DNA of 64,000 nt from Spirosoma fluviale (GTDB lineage Bacteria; Bacteroidota; Bacteroidia; Cytophagales; Spirosomataceae). Where the stretch lies: NCBI RefSeq assembly GCF_900230225.1, contig NZ_OCNH01000006.1:247419-311418 (forward strand). Reading direction: 5' to 3'. Under the pieces are notes generated by a model. The model was not told the origin of the DNA. It saw only the letters and a list, made by a program, of their open reading frames with translations, and ran no database searches. The position numbers were made by a program, and so were the translations under genes. Within the stretch, counting starts at the first letter, position 1, and each line of letters starts with the position of its first letter. Positions 33,876 through 41,041 of the stretch are shown here, one piece after another.

Positions 33876-34616
33876 ATGGACTTTTGCTATTTTATTGGTA
33901 TTGACATTGCCAAAGACACTCTGGATTGGGCCGTGTACACTCAGCAACACGGCATTGTGCTTAGTGGCCGACAACACTCTTAAAGGTATTAAGGAGGCTC
34001 TGACTCAGCTAAAGGCATTACCGGGCTGGAACTCAGCCCAGGCCGTGTTTTGTATGGAGCATACCGGAATTTACAACGCTCATTTGTTAGAACTACTCTA
34101 TGAGTCGAAGCTGTCCATCTGGTTGGAGTCATCTCTTCAGATTAAGCAGGCTGGTGGGATGCAACGGGGCAAAACCGATAAAGTCGATGCTCAGCGAATC
34201 GCCCAATACGCCTATCGCTTCCGCGATCAGGTCCGATTGTGGACACCACCTCGCCAGGTGATGCAGAAATTGGCCTTTCTAAGCGCGACTCGTCAACGAC
34301 TTAATCAGGCTTACAACCTATTGGCAGTTCCAGTTACCGAGCAGGAAACGTTCATCAGCAAGTCGCTCCAGAAGACACTTAAAGGCAATGTTAAAAAGTC
34401 CTTAGCCGCTCTCAAAGAAGAACAAAAAGCGATTGACGTGCAGATTCATGACCTGATCCAAGCGGATGCTCACCTGAAAGAGTTGTTTGATTTGATGGTC
34501 TCCGTACCGGGCGTTGGCCCCGTCATTGCTACTGAATTACTGTTGGCCACCAACGAAATGCAGGCCATTAGTGAGCCCAAAAAGCTGGCTTGCCATGCCG
34601 GGGTGGCCCCTTTTGA

Positions 34617-34632
34617 CAGGGCCGCCTGTGCG
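34617..34632 (+). repeat. 16-bp stem-loop-tail insertion, copy C
   Basis: CAGG-GCCG-CCTG-TGCG between TTGA and GTACC in the IS110 transposase. Compared with copies A and B, G2 became A and C11 became T, which keeps the stem pair. Excision restores TTT GAG TAC CGC (F-E-Y-R). Confidence 0.8.
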
Positions 34633-34715
34633 GTACCGCTCCGGTAGTAGCATCCGGGGCCGAACAAAGGTGAGTCATCAGGCCCGTAAACGCCTGAAAT
34701 CTTTGATCCACTTAG

Positions 34716-34731
34716 CAGGGCGGCCTGTGCC
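34716..34731 (+). repeat. 16-bp stem-loop-tail insertion, copy D
   Basis: CAGG-GCGG-CCTG-TGCC between TTAG and GTACT in the IS110 transposase. Same stem as copy C, a changed loop base and a changed tail base. Excision restores HLGTMSAIQITGDLQEYY in frame. Confidence 0.8.
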
Positions 34732-35301
34732 GTACTATGTCGGCGATTCAGATAACGGGAGACCTTCAGGAATACTACGTCCGCAAGATCAAGGAAGGCA
34801 AGCCCAAGATGCTGGTCATTAATGCAGCACGCAACAAACTGATTCATCGGGTTTGCGCGGTGGTTCGTCGCGGTGAAAAATATGACAAAAATTATGCACC
34901 AGCCCTTGCTTAAACCATAGAAATCGGTGCGGTAAAATCCAACGACCAACACCCATTCCGGATCGTTGATGTAGGTAATGGCTGACGGATTGCTTCAGGC
35001 AATCGCTTCTTGATCTTACGTCGCAAACTCAAACCAGAGAGCTTATATAACCGCCTGACTCGTTTATGATTAACCCGTTCTCCACCTTGACGCAGTTTAT
35101 GATATATTTTCAACACGCCCCATTGTTTATAGCGGTTGGCAATCTGTTCAATCTGGTTTTGTAGGGCCTTCTCCTTCGCTCTAACGACTGCTGGTTCGGT
35201 GACCGCATTGCGACTCAGGCCTACCCAACGACAGGCTCGGCGTTGGCTGATCTTCTTTTCGGTGACCATCCATCTAACCAATGCCCGACGTTCGGCAGGC
35301 C

Positions 35302-35584
35302 CTACCACTTTTTTTGTAAGGCCTCCTTCGTGATCTCGTGCTGTAGACTTAGCTCAGCATACATTTTTTTAAGCCGCCGATTTTCATCTTCTAAATCTTT
35401 GAGTCGCTTGACTTCAGAGACTTGCATGCCCCCATATTTGGCTCGCCAATTATAAAAAGTAGCCTCACTAATACCGTGTTCGCGTGTGATTTGGGCGACC
35501 GTTTGGCCGCTATCCTGTTGTTTGAGAATCGCTACGATCTGCGATTCAGTGAATCGTTCGGACCGCCGATGCGGTTGCTTTCAT
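35302..35584 (-). pseudogene. IS3 orfA with a 16-bp insertion behind its start
   Basis: From ATG 35584 the reading is M-K-A then the 16-mer at 35574-35559. Without it the product is MKAKRFTESQIVAILKQQDS and an HTH of the IS3 orfA type (GISEATFYNWRAKYGGM), leucine-zipper-like LKDLEDENRRLKKMYAELSL, ending ALQKKW at TAG 35304-35302 in exactly 88 codons plus stop. With it the protein stops after about 12 residues. Confidence 0.85.
35559..35574 (-). repeat. 16-bp stem-loop-tail insertion, copy E
   Basis: Minus strand CCGC-ATCG-GCGG-TCCG between GCAA and AACGA in orfA. It shares no long sequence with copies A-D, but has the same 4-4-4-4 plan. Excision restores MKAKRFTESQ. Confidence 0.75.
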
Positions 35585-35688
35585 TTCCCTTTCCAATTAC
35601 TAGTGAAATTTAGGTTTTTTACTCTACTTTTCACTGGCTCACTTTTAAGGGTTCAGGACAGTTGCATTTCGCAATGCTTTGCCGCACC

Positions 35689-35704
35689 GGCACAGGGTGA
35701 CCTG
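35689..35704 (-). repeat. 16-bp stem-loop-tail unit, copy F (non-coding)
   Basis: Minus strand CAGG-TCAC-CCTG-TGCC: same stem and tail as copy D, a different loop. Flanks are GACA and GGTGC. Confidence 0.65.
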
Positions 35705-35721
35705 TGTCATCCGACTTTAAG

Positions 35722-35737
35722 CCGGGTCGCCGGTGTG
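35722..35737 (+). repeat. 16-bp stem-loop-tail unit, copy G (non-coding)
   Basis: Plus strand CCGG-GTCG-CCGG-TGTG, 18 bp from copy F and in the opposite orientation. Flanks are TAAG and AGCTG. Confidence 0.5.
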
Positions 35738-35743
35738 AGCTGT

Positions 35744-35783
35744 AAGGACAGGAATAGTGGATATATTCAATATTCCTGTCCTT
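35744..35783. repeat. 13-bp perfect inverted repeat
   Basis: AAGGACAGGAATA and TATTCCTGTCCTT around a 14-nt AT-rich loop. AGGACA also occurs at the adjacent IS3 end (its terminal TGTCCT), so it may be a remnant of another IS end or a terminator. Confidence 0.5.
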
Positions 35784-36071
35784 CACAAGGAAACGACCTA
35801 TAATATTAAAGTATCAATTATGCTACTTCAATAGACGTGACTTGAACTGACCAAAATTTGGTTTGAACTGACTATTTTTGTCTCGTATGTTACGGCTTGC
35901 TTTGGATTACTATCGAAAAGCTTCATCTCATTAAAATGCTCCATTTCGCGAGACGCTCATTTTAGAGTCATGATGGTTTTGTGCTCTTTTTGACGCGCAC
36001 TAAGTAGCCTAATCGGGGCGTTCCCTTTGTCGCCCCCAGTTCATCTATAGTGAACGAGACACGTTTCCTCC

Positions 36072-36130
36072 AAACGCCAAAAGTCCCAATTACCCAGTGG
36101 TAAGCTGGACAATTGGGACTTTTGGCGTTT
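36072..36130 (-). terminator. 20-bp perfect inverted repeat after the Mn catalase gene
   Basis: Left arm 36072-36091 (AAACGCCAAAAGTCCCAATT) and right arm 36111-36130 are exact complements around a 19-nt loop. It lies 13 bp beyond the catalase stop and probably terminates that gene. No long T-run. Confidence 0.65.
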
Positions 36131-36143
36131 ACTAAGAAACTGC

Positions 36144-37007
36144 CTAGCTTTTCACGTTGGCTTTCTCAATCTGTTCTACTTGTGCGTGGCCTTCCGGGAT
36201 GGGGGGCGCTAGTTTGGGCTCGCCACCGATGGGCTGGGCTTTCATTTCGCGGAACTCACTGCGGCCGTCGAAGGAGGGGCCCTGCGTCCAGCGACGATTC
36301 AGGCCCGCCGAGGGCTCGTCAGGGTCAATGTTCGTGTTGACGAAAGCATAGCTGAACTCCTGGTGCTCCTGGCTTTGCGGGAAGCTGTTCGGAATGGGCA
36401 GCACATTGCGGATGTCGCCGTTACCCAGCTCCTCCAGCACCGCCAGCCATTGCTGCTGGTGCATGGTGTCACGGGCAATCAGGAACGCCAGCATGTCTTT
36501 CATACCCGCATCGTCGGTCAATTCATAGAGCCGCGTGGCCAGCGTACGGCCGGTTGCTTCGGCCATGACGTTGGCATACATATCGGCGGCTATGTTACCC
36601 GAACTTACCACCCAGGAGCCGTTGAAGGGTACACCGTTGGCATCGGCCGCCAGCGCTCCCAGGCCACCCGATAAAAAATGACGGGGATCACCACCGCCCA
36701 CAATTTTCTCCATCAGCGAATCGCCACCTACAATGCTCTCGATCACCCCGCTTGAGGCACCTTCCAGATTGAGCGACACTGCCGTAACCAGCATCTCGAT
36801 GTGGGCCATTTCTTCGGTGCCGGTGTCTAGCAGCATATCCCGGTAACGTTGCGGACCGCGTGAATTCCAGGACTGGAACAGGTATTGCAGGCAGACCCGA
36901 ATTTCGCCTTCAATGCCGCCAATGGCCTGTTGCAAGGCTCGGGCAAACTGTGGATTGGGCTTGTCGACCCGAACCTTGTATTGTAATTTCTTATCGTGAT
37001 AGAACAT
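36144..37007 (-). CDS. Manganese catalase
   Basis: About 287 residues from ATG 37007 (MFYHDKKLQYKVRVDKPNPQ). The ferritin-like bundle carries the dimanganese ligands: Glu in GGIEGEIRVCLQYLFQSW, Glu and His in TGTEEMAHIEMLVTAV, Glu in MAEATGRTLATRLYE and His in ARDTMHQQQWL. It disproportionates hydrogen peroxide without haem. Normal length. The gene after the start overlaps nothing; the Gly/Ser-rich protein gene lies 17 bp upstream on the same strand. Confidence 0.93.
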   Translation of the reverse strand: MFYHDKKLQYKVRVDKPNPQFARALQQAIGGIEGEIRVCLQYLFQSWNSRGPQRYRDMLLDTGTEEMAHIEMLVTAVSLNLEGASSGVIESIVGGDSLMEKIVGGGDPRHFLSGGLGALAADANGVPFNGSWVVSSGNIAADMYANVMAEATGRTLATRLYELTDDAGMKDMLAFLIARDTMHQQQWLAVLEELGNGDIRNVLPIPNSFPQSQEHQEFSYAFVNTNIDPDEPSAGLNRRWTQGPSFDGRSEFREMKAQPIGGEPKLAPPIPEGHAQVEQIEKANVKS

Positions 37008-37024
37008 GTCGATTCGGGTAAGGA

Positions 37025-37450
37025 TCACTGATTGTTTTTACGGCTACTGCCGTTGCTACCCGTACCTGAGCCGGAACCGCTCGACGTGCTGCCGTTGCCG
37101 TTACCGCTGCTTTGGTGGGCTTTGCTCTTGCTTCCCGACTTACTGCCTTTGCTCATCGATCCCTGCCCTGAAGTACCCGCGCCCGTTTGGCCGTTGTTGC
37201 TGCCAATCCCGGCTCCGGATGCCGAACCACTCGTTCCGGCTCCAACGGTCGATCCGGCACTATGACCTTTTGTGCCTGATGTACCGGTTTGACCCGACGC
37301 CGTACCACGACCCGAGTTGGTGCCGCTCGTTTTGTGAGTACCAGAGCCGGTTGTGCCGCCCGAGGTATTGGCTGTATTACTACCCGATTGGGCCTGTGCG
37401 CCGATGGCTACTGCTACCAGCAGAGCGACCGTCATTACTGAAGTTTTCAT
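37025..37450 (-). CDS. Secreted Gly/Ser/Thr-rich low-complexity protein
   Basis: About 141 residues from ATG 37450 with a signal peptide (MKTSVMTVALLVAVAIGAQA). The mature protein is almost wholly Gly, Ser, Thr and Asn, with repeats of SGT and GSGS and a basic SKGSKSGSKSKAH patch. No fold expected. It sits immediately upstream of the Mn catalase and may be cotranscribed. Function unknown. Confidence 0.65.
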   Translation of the reverse strand: MKTSVMTVALLVAVAIGAQAQSGSNTANTSGGTTGSGTHKTSGTNSGRGTASGQTGTSGTKGHSAGSTVGAGTSGSASGAGIGSNNGQTGAGTSGQGSMSKGSKSGSKSKAHQSSGNGNGSTSSGSGSGTGSNGSSRKNNQ

Positions 37451-37581
37451 ACGTTGAATTGGTTTATGGTTTATTTGTGTACTCGTTGATCTAACCAACT
37501 GGTGCTGAGAAATTCCAGAAAGAATAAGCATGTGTTAGGGAACGGCCGGGTGGGTCAAACGCTGGGTTGGCCCCGGTACGA

Positions 37582-38322
37582 TCAGCTGATTTTAGCGCCG
37601 AGGTATTCCCGGTTCAACCGCGCTATATTCTCCAGAGAGACGGATGCCGGGCACTCTACAGCACACGCGCCCGTAAACGAACACGCTCCAAACCCTTCCG
37701 AATCCATCTGGGCTACCATGCGCTCAGCCCGTGTACGGCGTTCCGACTGCCCCTGAGGAAGTAAGGCAAAACGCGAGACCTGTGCACTCACAAACAGCAT
37801 GGCCGATGCATTCTTACAGGCGGCTACGCACGCACCGCAGGCAATGCAGGCAGCGGCATCCATCGTCGTCTCCTGAATCTCGTGGGAGACAAGAATTTCG
37901 TTGGCTTCGGGAGCGGCTCCCGTGTTGACGGAGATGTAGCCCCCCGCCTGCACAATCCGGTCGAAAGCCGATCGGTCGGTGGAGAGGTCCTTGATGACCG
38001 GAAATCCCCGCGACCGCCAGGGCTCCACGATGATGGTGTCCCCATCGTTGAAACTGCGCATGTAAAGCTGGCAGACGGCCGCGCCGGTTTGAGGACCGTG
38101 CGCTCGTCCGTTCACGTACATGGCACAGGAGCCACAGATGCCTTCCCGACAATCGTGGTCAAAGGCAATGATCTGCTCGCCTTTGTTCGTCAATTCGCCG
38201 TTTAAAATGTCGAACATTTCCAGAAACGACATGTCCGGGTCAATATTCGCCAGTTTGTACTCCACTAATTTACCCGGGGTACTGGTGTTTTTCTGTCGCC
38301 AGACTTTCAATGTTATGTTCAT
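37582..38322 (-). CDS. sdhB: Succinate dehydrogenase/fumarate reductase iron-sulfur subunit
   Basis: About 246 residues from ATG 38322 (MNITLKVWRQKN). The N-terminal [2Fe-2S] domain has CREGICGSCAMYVNGRAHGP and a distal Cys in AAVCQLYM. The C-terminal domain has CIACGACVAACKNASAM and CSFTGACAVECPASV for the [4Fe-4S] and [3Fe-4S] clusters. This is the class used with a single cytochrome b subunit. No sdhA or sdhC is beside it, which is unusual because these genes are normally adjacent. Confidence 0.92.
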   Translation of the reverse strand: MNITLKVWRQKNTSTPGKLVEYKLANIDPDMSFLEMFDILNGELTNKGEQIIAFDHDCREGICGSCAMYVNGRAHGPQTGAAVCQLYMRSFNDGDTIIVEPWRSRGFPVIKDLSTDRSAFDRIVQAGGYISVNTGAAPEANEILVSHEIQETTMDAAACIACGACVAACKNASAMLFVSAQVSRFALLPQGQSERRTRAERMVAQMDSEGFGACSFTGACAVECPASVSLENIARLNREYLGAKIS

Positions 38323-38382
38323 ACAATTGATCCTGTTTTGCCGCATCGACTGTTCTGGTCGATGCGGCCTTGACATACAGTT

Positions 38383-38631
38383 TTATACCTTCCCTTTATA
38401 GTCCCAATGGTCTTTGACAATGGCTCCGCTGGCATCTTTTAGCAATCGGCGGGTAAACTGATCGCCTTTGATGATGCCCCGGTCGTCGGCTTTGCCGATA
38501 AACAGAAGCACAGGGTTTCCTGCCTCATCCGTTTTGGTGGCAACGTCGTATCGGCCAAACCTAAAGGCGATCATTCGGGATGGTTCGTACTTTTTGTTGA
38601 GATGTTTGAGCAACCGTTCGCCTATTTTCAT
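38383..38631 (-). CDS. Small conserved-looking unknown protein
   Basis: 82 residues, MKIGERLLKHLNKKYEPSRM followed by a compact alternating beta pattern (VLLFIGKADDRGIIKGDQFT) and a short C-terminal helix. Charged and soluble, no signal. I do not recognise it, though composition and codon use look coding. It is 61 bp upstream of sdhB on the same strand. Confidence 0.6.
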   Translation of the reverse strand: MKIGERLLKHLNKKYEPSRMIAFRFGRYDVATKTDEAGNPVLLFIGKADDRGIIKGDQFTRRLLKDASGAIVKDHWDYKGKV

Positions 38632-38715
38632 CGTAACCAGAATTAACGGTGACTTAAAATCGGTATGAGCTAATCGCTTTGTGAATAAACGGATTAACTC
38701 ATGCCGATTCTACCA

Positions 38716-39618
38716 TTAGATCGTTGGGGAACCGCCGGTTACCTGAACGGTACTGCCGGTCATGTAGCTGGAATCGTTGGAGGCCAGCAGTACGTAAATG
38801 GGGGCCAGCTCGGCGGGTTGTCCGGCTCGCTTTAGCGGCACATCCTGCCCGAAATTTTTTACTTTTTCCGGAGGCATGGTCGACGGGATGAGCGGGGTCC
38901 AGATAGGTCCCGGCGCTACGCAGTTGACCCGGATGCCTTTCTCAGCCCATACCTGACCCAGATTGGCCGTGAAATTCTGGATAGCGGCCTTGGTGGCAGC
39001 ATAGGCCAGCAACTGCGGGCTGGGCTTATACGCGTTTACGGAAGTCGTGTTAACCACCGTACTGCCGGGCTTCATGTGTTCTTCGGCCGCTTTGCAGAGG
39101 TAGAACATCGAGAAGATATTCGTGCGGAAGGTGCGGTCAAGCTCCTCACTGCTAATGTCCTGCAACGATTCGTGCGCCATCTGAAAAGCGGCATTGTTGA
39201 CCAGAATGTCCAGCCCGCCCAGTTCACTGACTGCCTGCTGAACAAGCTGTTTACAATGCGCTTCGTCGCTGATATCGCCGGGAACGAGTACGGCTTTCCG
39301 ACCGGCTTCTTCCACGAATCGGGCCGTTTCGCGGGCGTCCTGGTCTTCGTTCAGGTACGAAATCAATACATCGGCTCCTTCGCGGGCAAAGGCAATGGCT
39401 ACAGCCCGGCCAATCCCCGAATCGCCCCCGGTGATGAGGGCTTTCCGGCCCGTCAGCTTGCCGGAACCCCGGTACGATTCTTCGCCATGATCGGCTTTGG
39501 GCTGCATTTCGGCTTCGGTGCCGGGTACCGACTGTTCCTGGTTGGAGTAAGGTGGCTGCGGATATTTTGTCAGCGGGTCCTGCTGGGTCGATGCGAAATT
39601 TTGGGAAGCTGGATTCAT
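38716..39618 (-). CDS. SDR oxidoreductase, YhdG/general-stress type
   Basis: 300 residues. A hydrophilic N-terminal extension of about 45 residues (SNQEQSVPGTEAEMQPKAD) precedes the SDR fold: ALITGGDSGIGRAVAIAFAR, NNAAFQMAH, the catalytic YAATKAAIQNF and VAPGPIWTPLIPSTMP. This long-N form is the general stress/glucose-dehydrogenase-like group, often expressed with catalases in stress clusters, as here. Confidence 0.92.
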   Translation of the reverse strand: MNPASQNFASTQQDPLTKYPQPPYSNQEQSVPGTEAEMQPKADHGEESYRGSGKLTGRKALITGGDSGIGRAVAIAFAREGADVLISYLNEDQDARETARFVEEAGRKAVLVPGDISDEAHCKQLVQQAVSELGGLDILVNNAAFQMAHESLQDISSEELDRTFRTNIFSMFYLCKAAEEHMKPGSTVVNTTSVNAYKPSPQLLAYAATKAAIQNFTANLGQVWAEKGIRVNCVAPGPIWTPLIPSTMPPEKVKNFGQDVPLKRAGQPAELAPIYVLLASNDSSYMTGSTVQVTGGSPTI

Positions 39619-39683
39619 AACGTATTTGTTTTTTGGATTGCCAATACGTTATACTATACCCGGTACTTCCTAAATCGTTTGGC

Positions 39684-39735
39684 AAAAAAAGCAGGAATGA
39701 GGTAGCGGTTCGGGCTACCTCATTCCTGCTTTTTT
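39684..39735. terminator. Rho-independent terminator
   Basis: AAAAAAGCAGGAATGAGGTA (with GC) and its exact complement around a GGTTCGG loop, ending in T-run on plus and minus strands. A stem over 20 bp. Confidence 0.8.
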
Positions 39736-39790
39736 GGTTAATGGTTATTAGTTATTGACGCCGTTTAAACTTTTTGTTTTATCAAAAATG

Positions 39791-39887
39791 GTGGCTTCGA
39801 GGCTGTAGTACCGACCGTCCCGGTCGGGCGTGTGTCTAATCGCTTCTCACCCGACCGTCCCGGTCGGTACTACAGCCTCGAAGCCAC
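39791..39887. repeat. Nested palindrome with two internal hairpin units
   Basis: Two 38-bp arms (39791-39828 and 39850-39887) are inverted copies, except that each arm holds the same-direction unit CCGACCGTCCCGGTCGG, itself a 6-bp-stem hairpin with loop GTCCC. The arms also carry GAGGCTGTAGTA and its complement. Resembles a REP-type doublet. Confidence 0.7.
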
Positions 39888-39949
39888 TCTTCGTTCGACA
39901 TATTCTATAAAAATTTAAACAGGTTCATTAGTTAAGAATAACCAATCCG

Positions 39950-41014
39950 CTATTTCTGAGCGACTACCGATGGATTCGCCAGTACCAGGGTGCGTTTTTT
40001 GGCTACGATCCAGGCGGCCCGACGGCCAATGTTGTTGCTGTTGTAGCCGATCCACATGTACCCGTTCTCTCCCCAGTTGGTGCCCCAGGAGTTTTTCATG
40101 AGCCAAGCCTTGCGGACGTCGTCCCAACCTACGATCAGGATGGCGTGGTTCGTTGATGGGTTAGCGGGGTTGCTGGGCATTTCATTGAACGTACCACCGG
40201 CATAGTTCTGAAAAAGTGGCGTCACATTCACACTGGCCGCTACCGGGCCATACTTACAGATGGCCGCTTTGATCTGGGCGACCGAGGCAATTTTGTTGAT
40301 GTCGCCGGAAGGGTCAACGACGCCCCAGGCGATTGCCCGGTAATCGGTAACGGGTGTTGCGGCCGGACACGAACCGTTGGTGCCAGTATCGGGAATGTTA
40401 GCTTCTGTAGCCAGTCGTTTATTCTGATTCACCAGCCATTCCATCACTTTGTAGGCAAATCCACCGCTACAACTGCCACCACCAGAGCAGCTGACGGCGT
40501 ACTGCTCGGAAGCATCGATGGCGGTACTGGCCGTGTTGTTGACTTTAATGTAGCTTGACTCATATGCCCCAACGGCCGAATACGCCCAGCAGTTGCCGCA
40601 TCGCTGCCTACGAACCGGCGATACCAGATTAGCCACCCGGGCATCGTATTTCGGTTTGGTGGCAAAACAAACTTTTTGCAGGGCCTGGAGGAGCGTGCTG
40701 TACCGTGGATCGAGCCGCGCACTGGTCACCTGTGTTTTTATTCGGGCGCGTTCGGCATCGGATAGTTCGTTTTTTTCACCCGCCAGTACGTCCAGGCTTA
40801 TCGTCGATACACCAGTGTTGGCTACCTGGAAGGTAAGCCTGCGACTGGCAATCAGCTTTCGCTGTTCGGCAAGTGTGGCCTTGAGCTGGGCCGGAGCCTG
40901 AACTTCACGGGCCTTATATATTTGGGGTAGCTCGGCTGGAGCCTGCGCAAAGAGGGTTTTTGTTGCCAGGAGGCAGGCAACCACTAAGCTGGTGCGAAGA
41001 GAGACAGAATTCAT
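39950..41014 (-). CDS. C1-family (papain-like) cysteine peptidase, secreted
   Basis: 354 residues with a signal peptide (cleavage near LFAQ), a pro-region (about 20-120) and the catalytic domain. Catalytic Cys in RCGNCWAYSAVGAYESSY, His in STNHAILIVGWDD and Asn in LMKNSWGTNWGENGYMWIGY. The pro-region is rich in Leu, Ala and Arg. The next gene upstream on the same strand encodes an inhibitor of the same peptidase class, 27 bp away. Confidence 0.93.
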   Translation of the reverse strand: MNSVSLRTSLVVACLLATKTLFAQAPAELPQIYKAREVQAPAQLKATLAEQRKLIASRRLTFQVANTGVSTISLDVLAGEKNELSDAERARIKTQVTSARLDPRYSTLLQALQKVCFATKPKYDARVANLVSPVRRQRCGNCWAYSAVGAYESSYIKVNNTASTAIDASEQYAVSCSGGGSCSGGFAYKVMEWLVNQNKRLATEANIPDTGTNGSCPAATPVTDYRAIAWGVVDPSGDINKIASVAQIKAAICKYGPVAASVNVTPLFQNYAGGTFNEMPSNPANPSTNHAILIVGWDDVRKAWLMKNSWGTNWGENGYMWIGYNSNNIGRRAAWIVAKKRTLVLANPSVVAQK

Positions 41015-41041
41015 GAGATGGATTATGGTTAAAAAACTGGG

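Larger units (their letters stand above)
33876..34913 (+). pseudogene. IS110 transposase, broken by a frameshift and two 16-bp insertions
   Basis: ATG 33876 starts MDFCYFIGIDIAKDTLDWAV, the RuvC-like (DEDD) domain. A one-base shift near 33963-33972 separates QQHGIVL from ADNTLKGIKEALTQLKALPG. The text then runs through CMEHTGIYNAHL, GKTDKVDAQRIAQYAYRFRD and the C-terminal Tnp domain SVPGVGPVIATEL to GVAPF. A 16-mer at 34617-34632 breaks GVAPFEYRSGSS and another at 34716-34731 breaks SLIHLGTMSAIQ. The frame then continues to RRGEKYDKNYAPALA and TAA 34911-34913. Confidence 0.88.
33621..34932 (+). mobile_element. IS110-family element inserted in IS3 orfB
   Basis: About 1.3 kb lying between the IS3 sequences ending ACTATCCGA (33622) and starting TAAAATCC. 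No terminal inverted repeats, as expected for IS110. It has a long non-coding left end of about 255 bp and a right end of about 20 bp. CCATAGAAATC occurs near both ends (33792-33802 and 34915-34925). Exact boundaries are uncertain by a few bases. Confidence 0.75.
33147..35308 (-). pseudogene. IS3 orfB transposase, interrupted
   Basis: The N-terminal third (35308 to about 34933) is intact: VGPAERRALVRWMVTEKKIS and the HTH-21 region up to CWSLDF. The IS110 element then interrupts it. The DDE core resumes at DSLRSGHKFRTLNVIDDYSR, includes RLRSDNGPEF with the second Asp and ERFN, and ends RPHQALKFMTSVHYQLVS at TAA 33149-33147. Two 16-bp insertions (33526-33541 after GIE, 33302-33317 after ERFN) shift the frame by one each. 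Removing them restores GIEVDYSLP and ERFNGTFRREVL. Confidence 0.88.
33108..35660 (-). mobile_element. IS3-family insertion sequence, inactivated and interrupted
   Basis: Ends are imperfect inverted repeats starting TGTCCT: plus strand from 33108 (TGTCCTTACCCCCTTTTGTG) and minus strand from 35660 (TGTCCTGAACCCTTAAAAGT), both continuing GTGAGCCAGT. Without the IS110 insertion and three 16-bp insertions it would be about 1.2 kb, normal for IS3. It has orfA and orfB with an A7 slippery run (35309-35315) suited to the family's -1 frameshift. No target duplication is evident at the ends. Confidence 0.88.
35661..36143. other. Gene-free repeat-rich region beyond the IS3 element
   Basis: 483 bp without a gene. 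It contains two more 16-bp stem-loop-tail units (35689-35704, 35722-35737), a 13-bp perfect inverted repeat (35744-35783), two direct copies of TTGAACTGAC (35842-35851 and 35863-35872) and a terminator-like 20-bp inverted repeat (36072-36130). Confidence 0.7.
39619..39949. other. Intergenic region with two large palindromes
   Basis: 331 bp with no gene. It holds the terminator at 39684-39735 and the nested palindrome at 39791-39887. Confidence 0.7.

Noticed and set aside
33302..34731. 16-bp insertions as translational bypass elements
   Set aside because: Known bypass sites have matching take-off and landing codons; the codons flanking these 16-mers do not match, so I do not claim bypassing.
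35302..35320. Frame change between IS3 orfA and orfB as a defect
   Set aside because: The A7 run followed by G before the orfA stop is the normal programmed -1 frameshift site of IS3-family elements.
36072..36130. 20-bp perfect inverted repeat as a mobile-element end
   Set aside because: It sits directly after the Mn catalase stop in terminator position and has no associated transposase.
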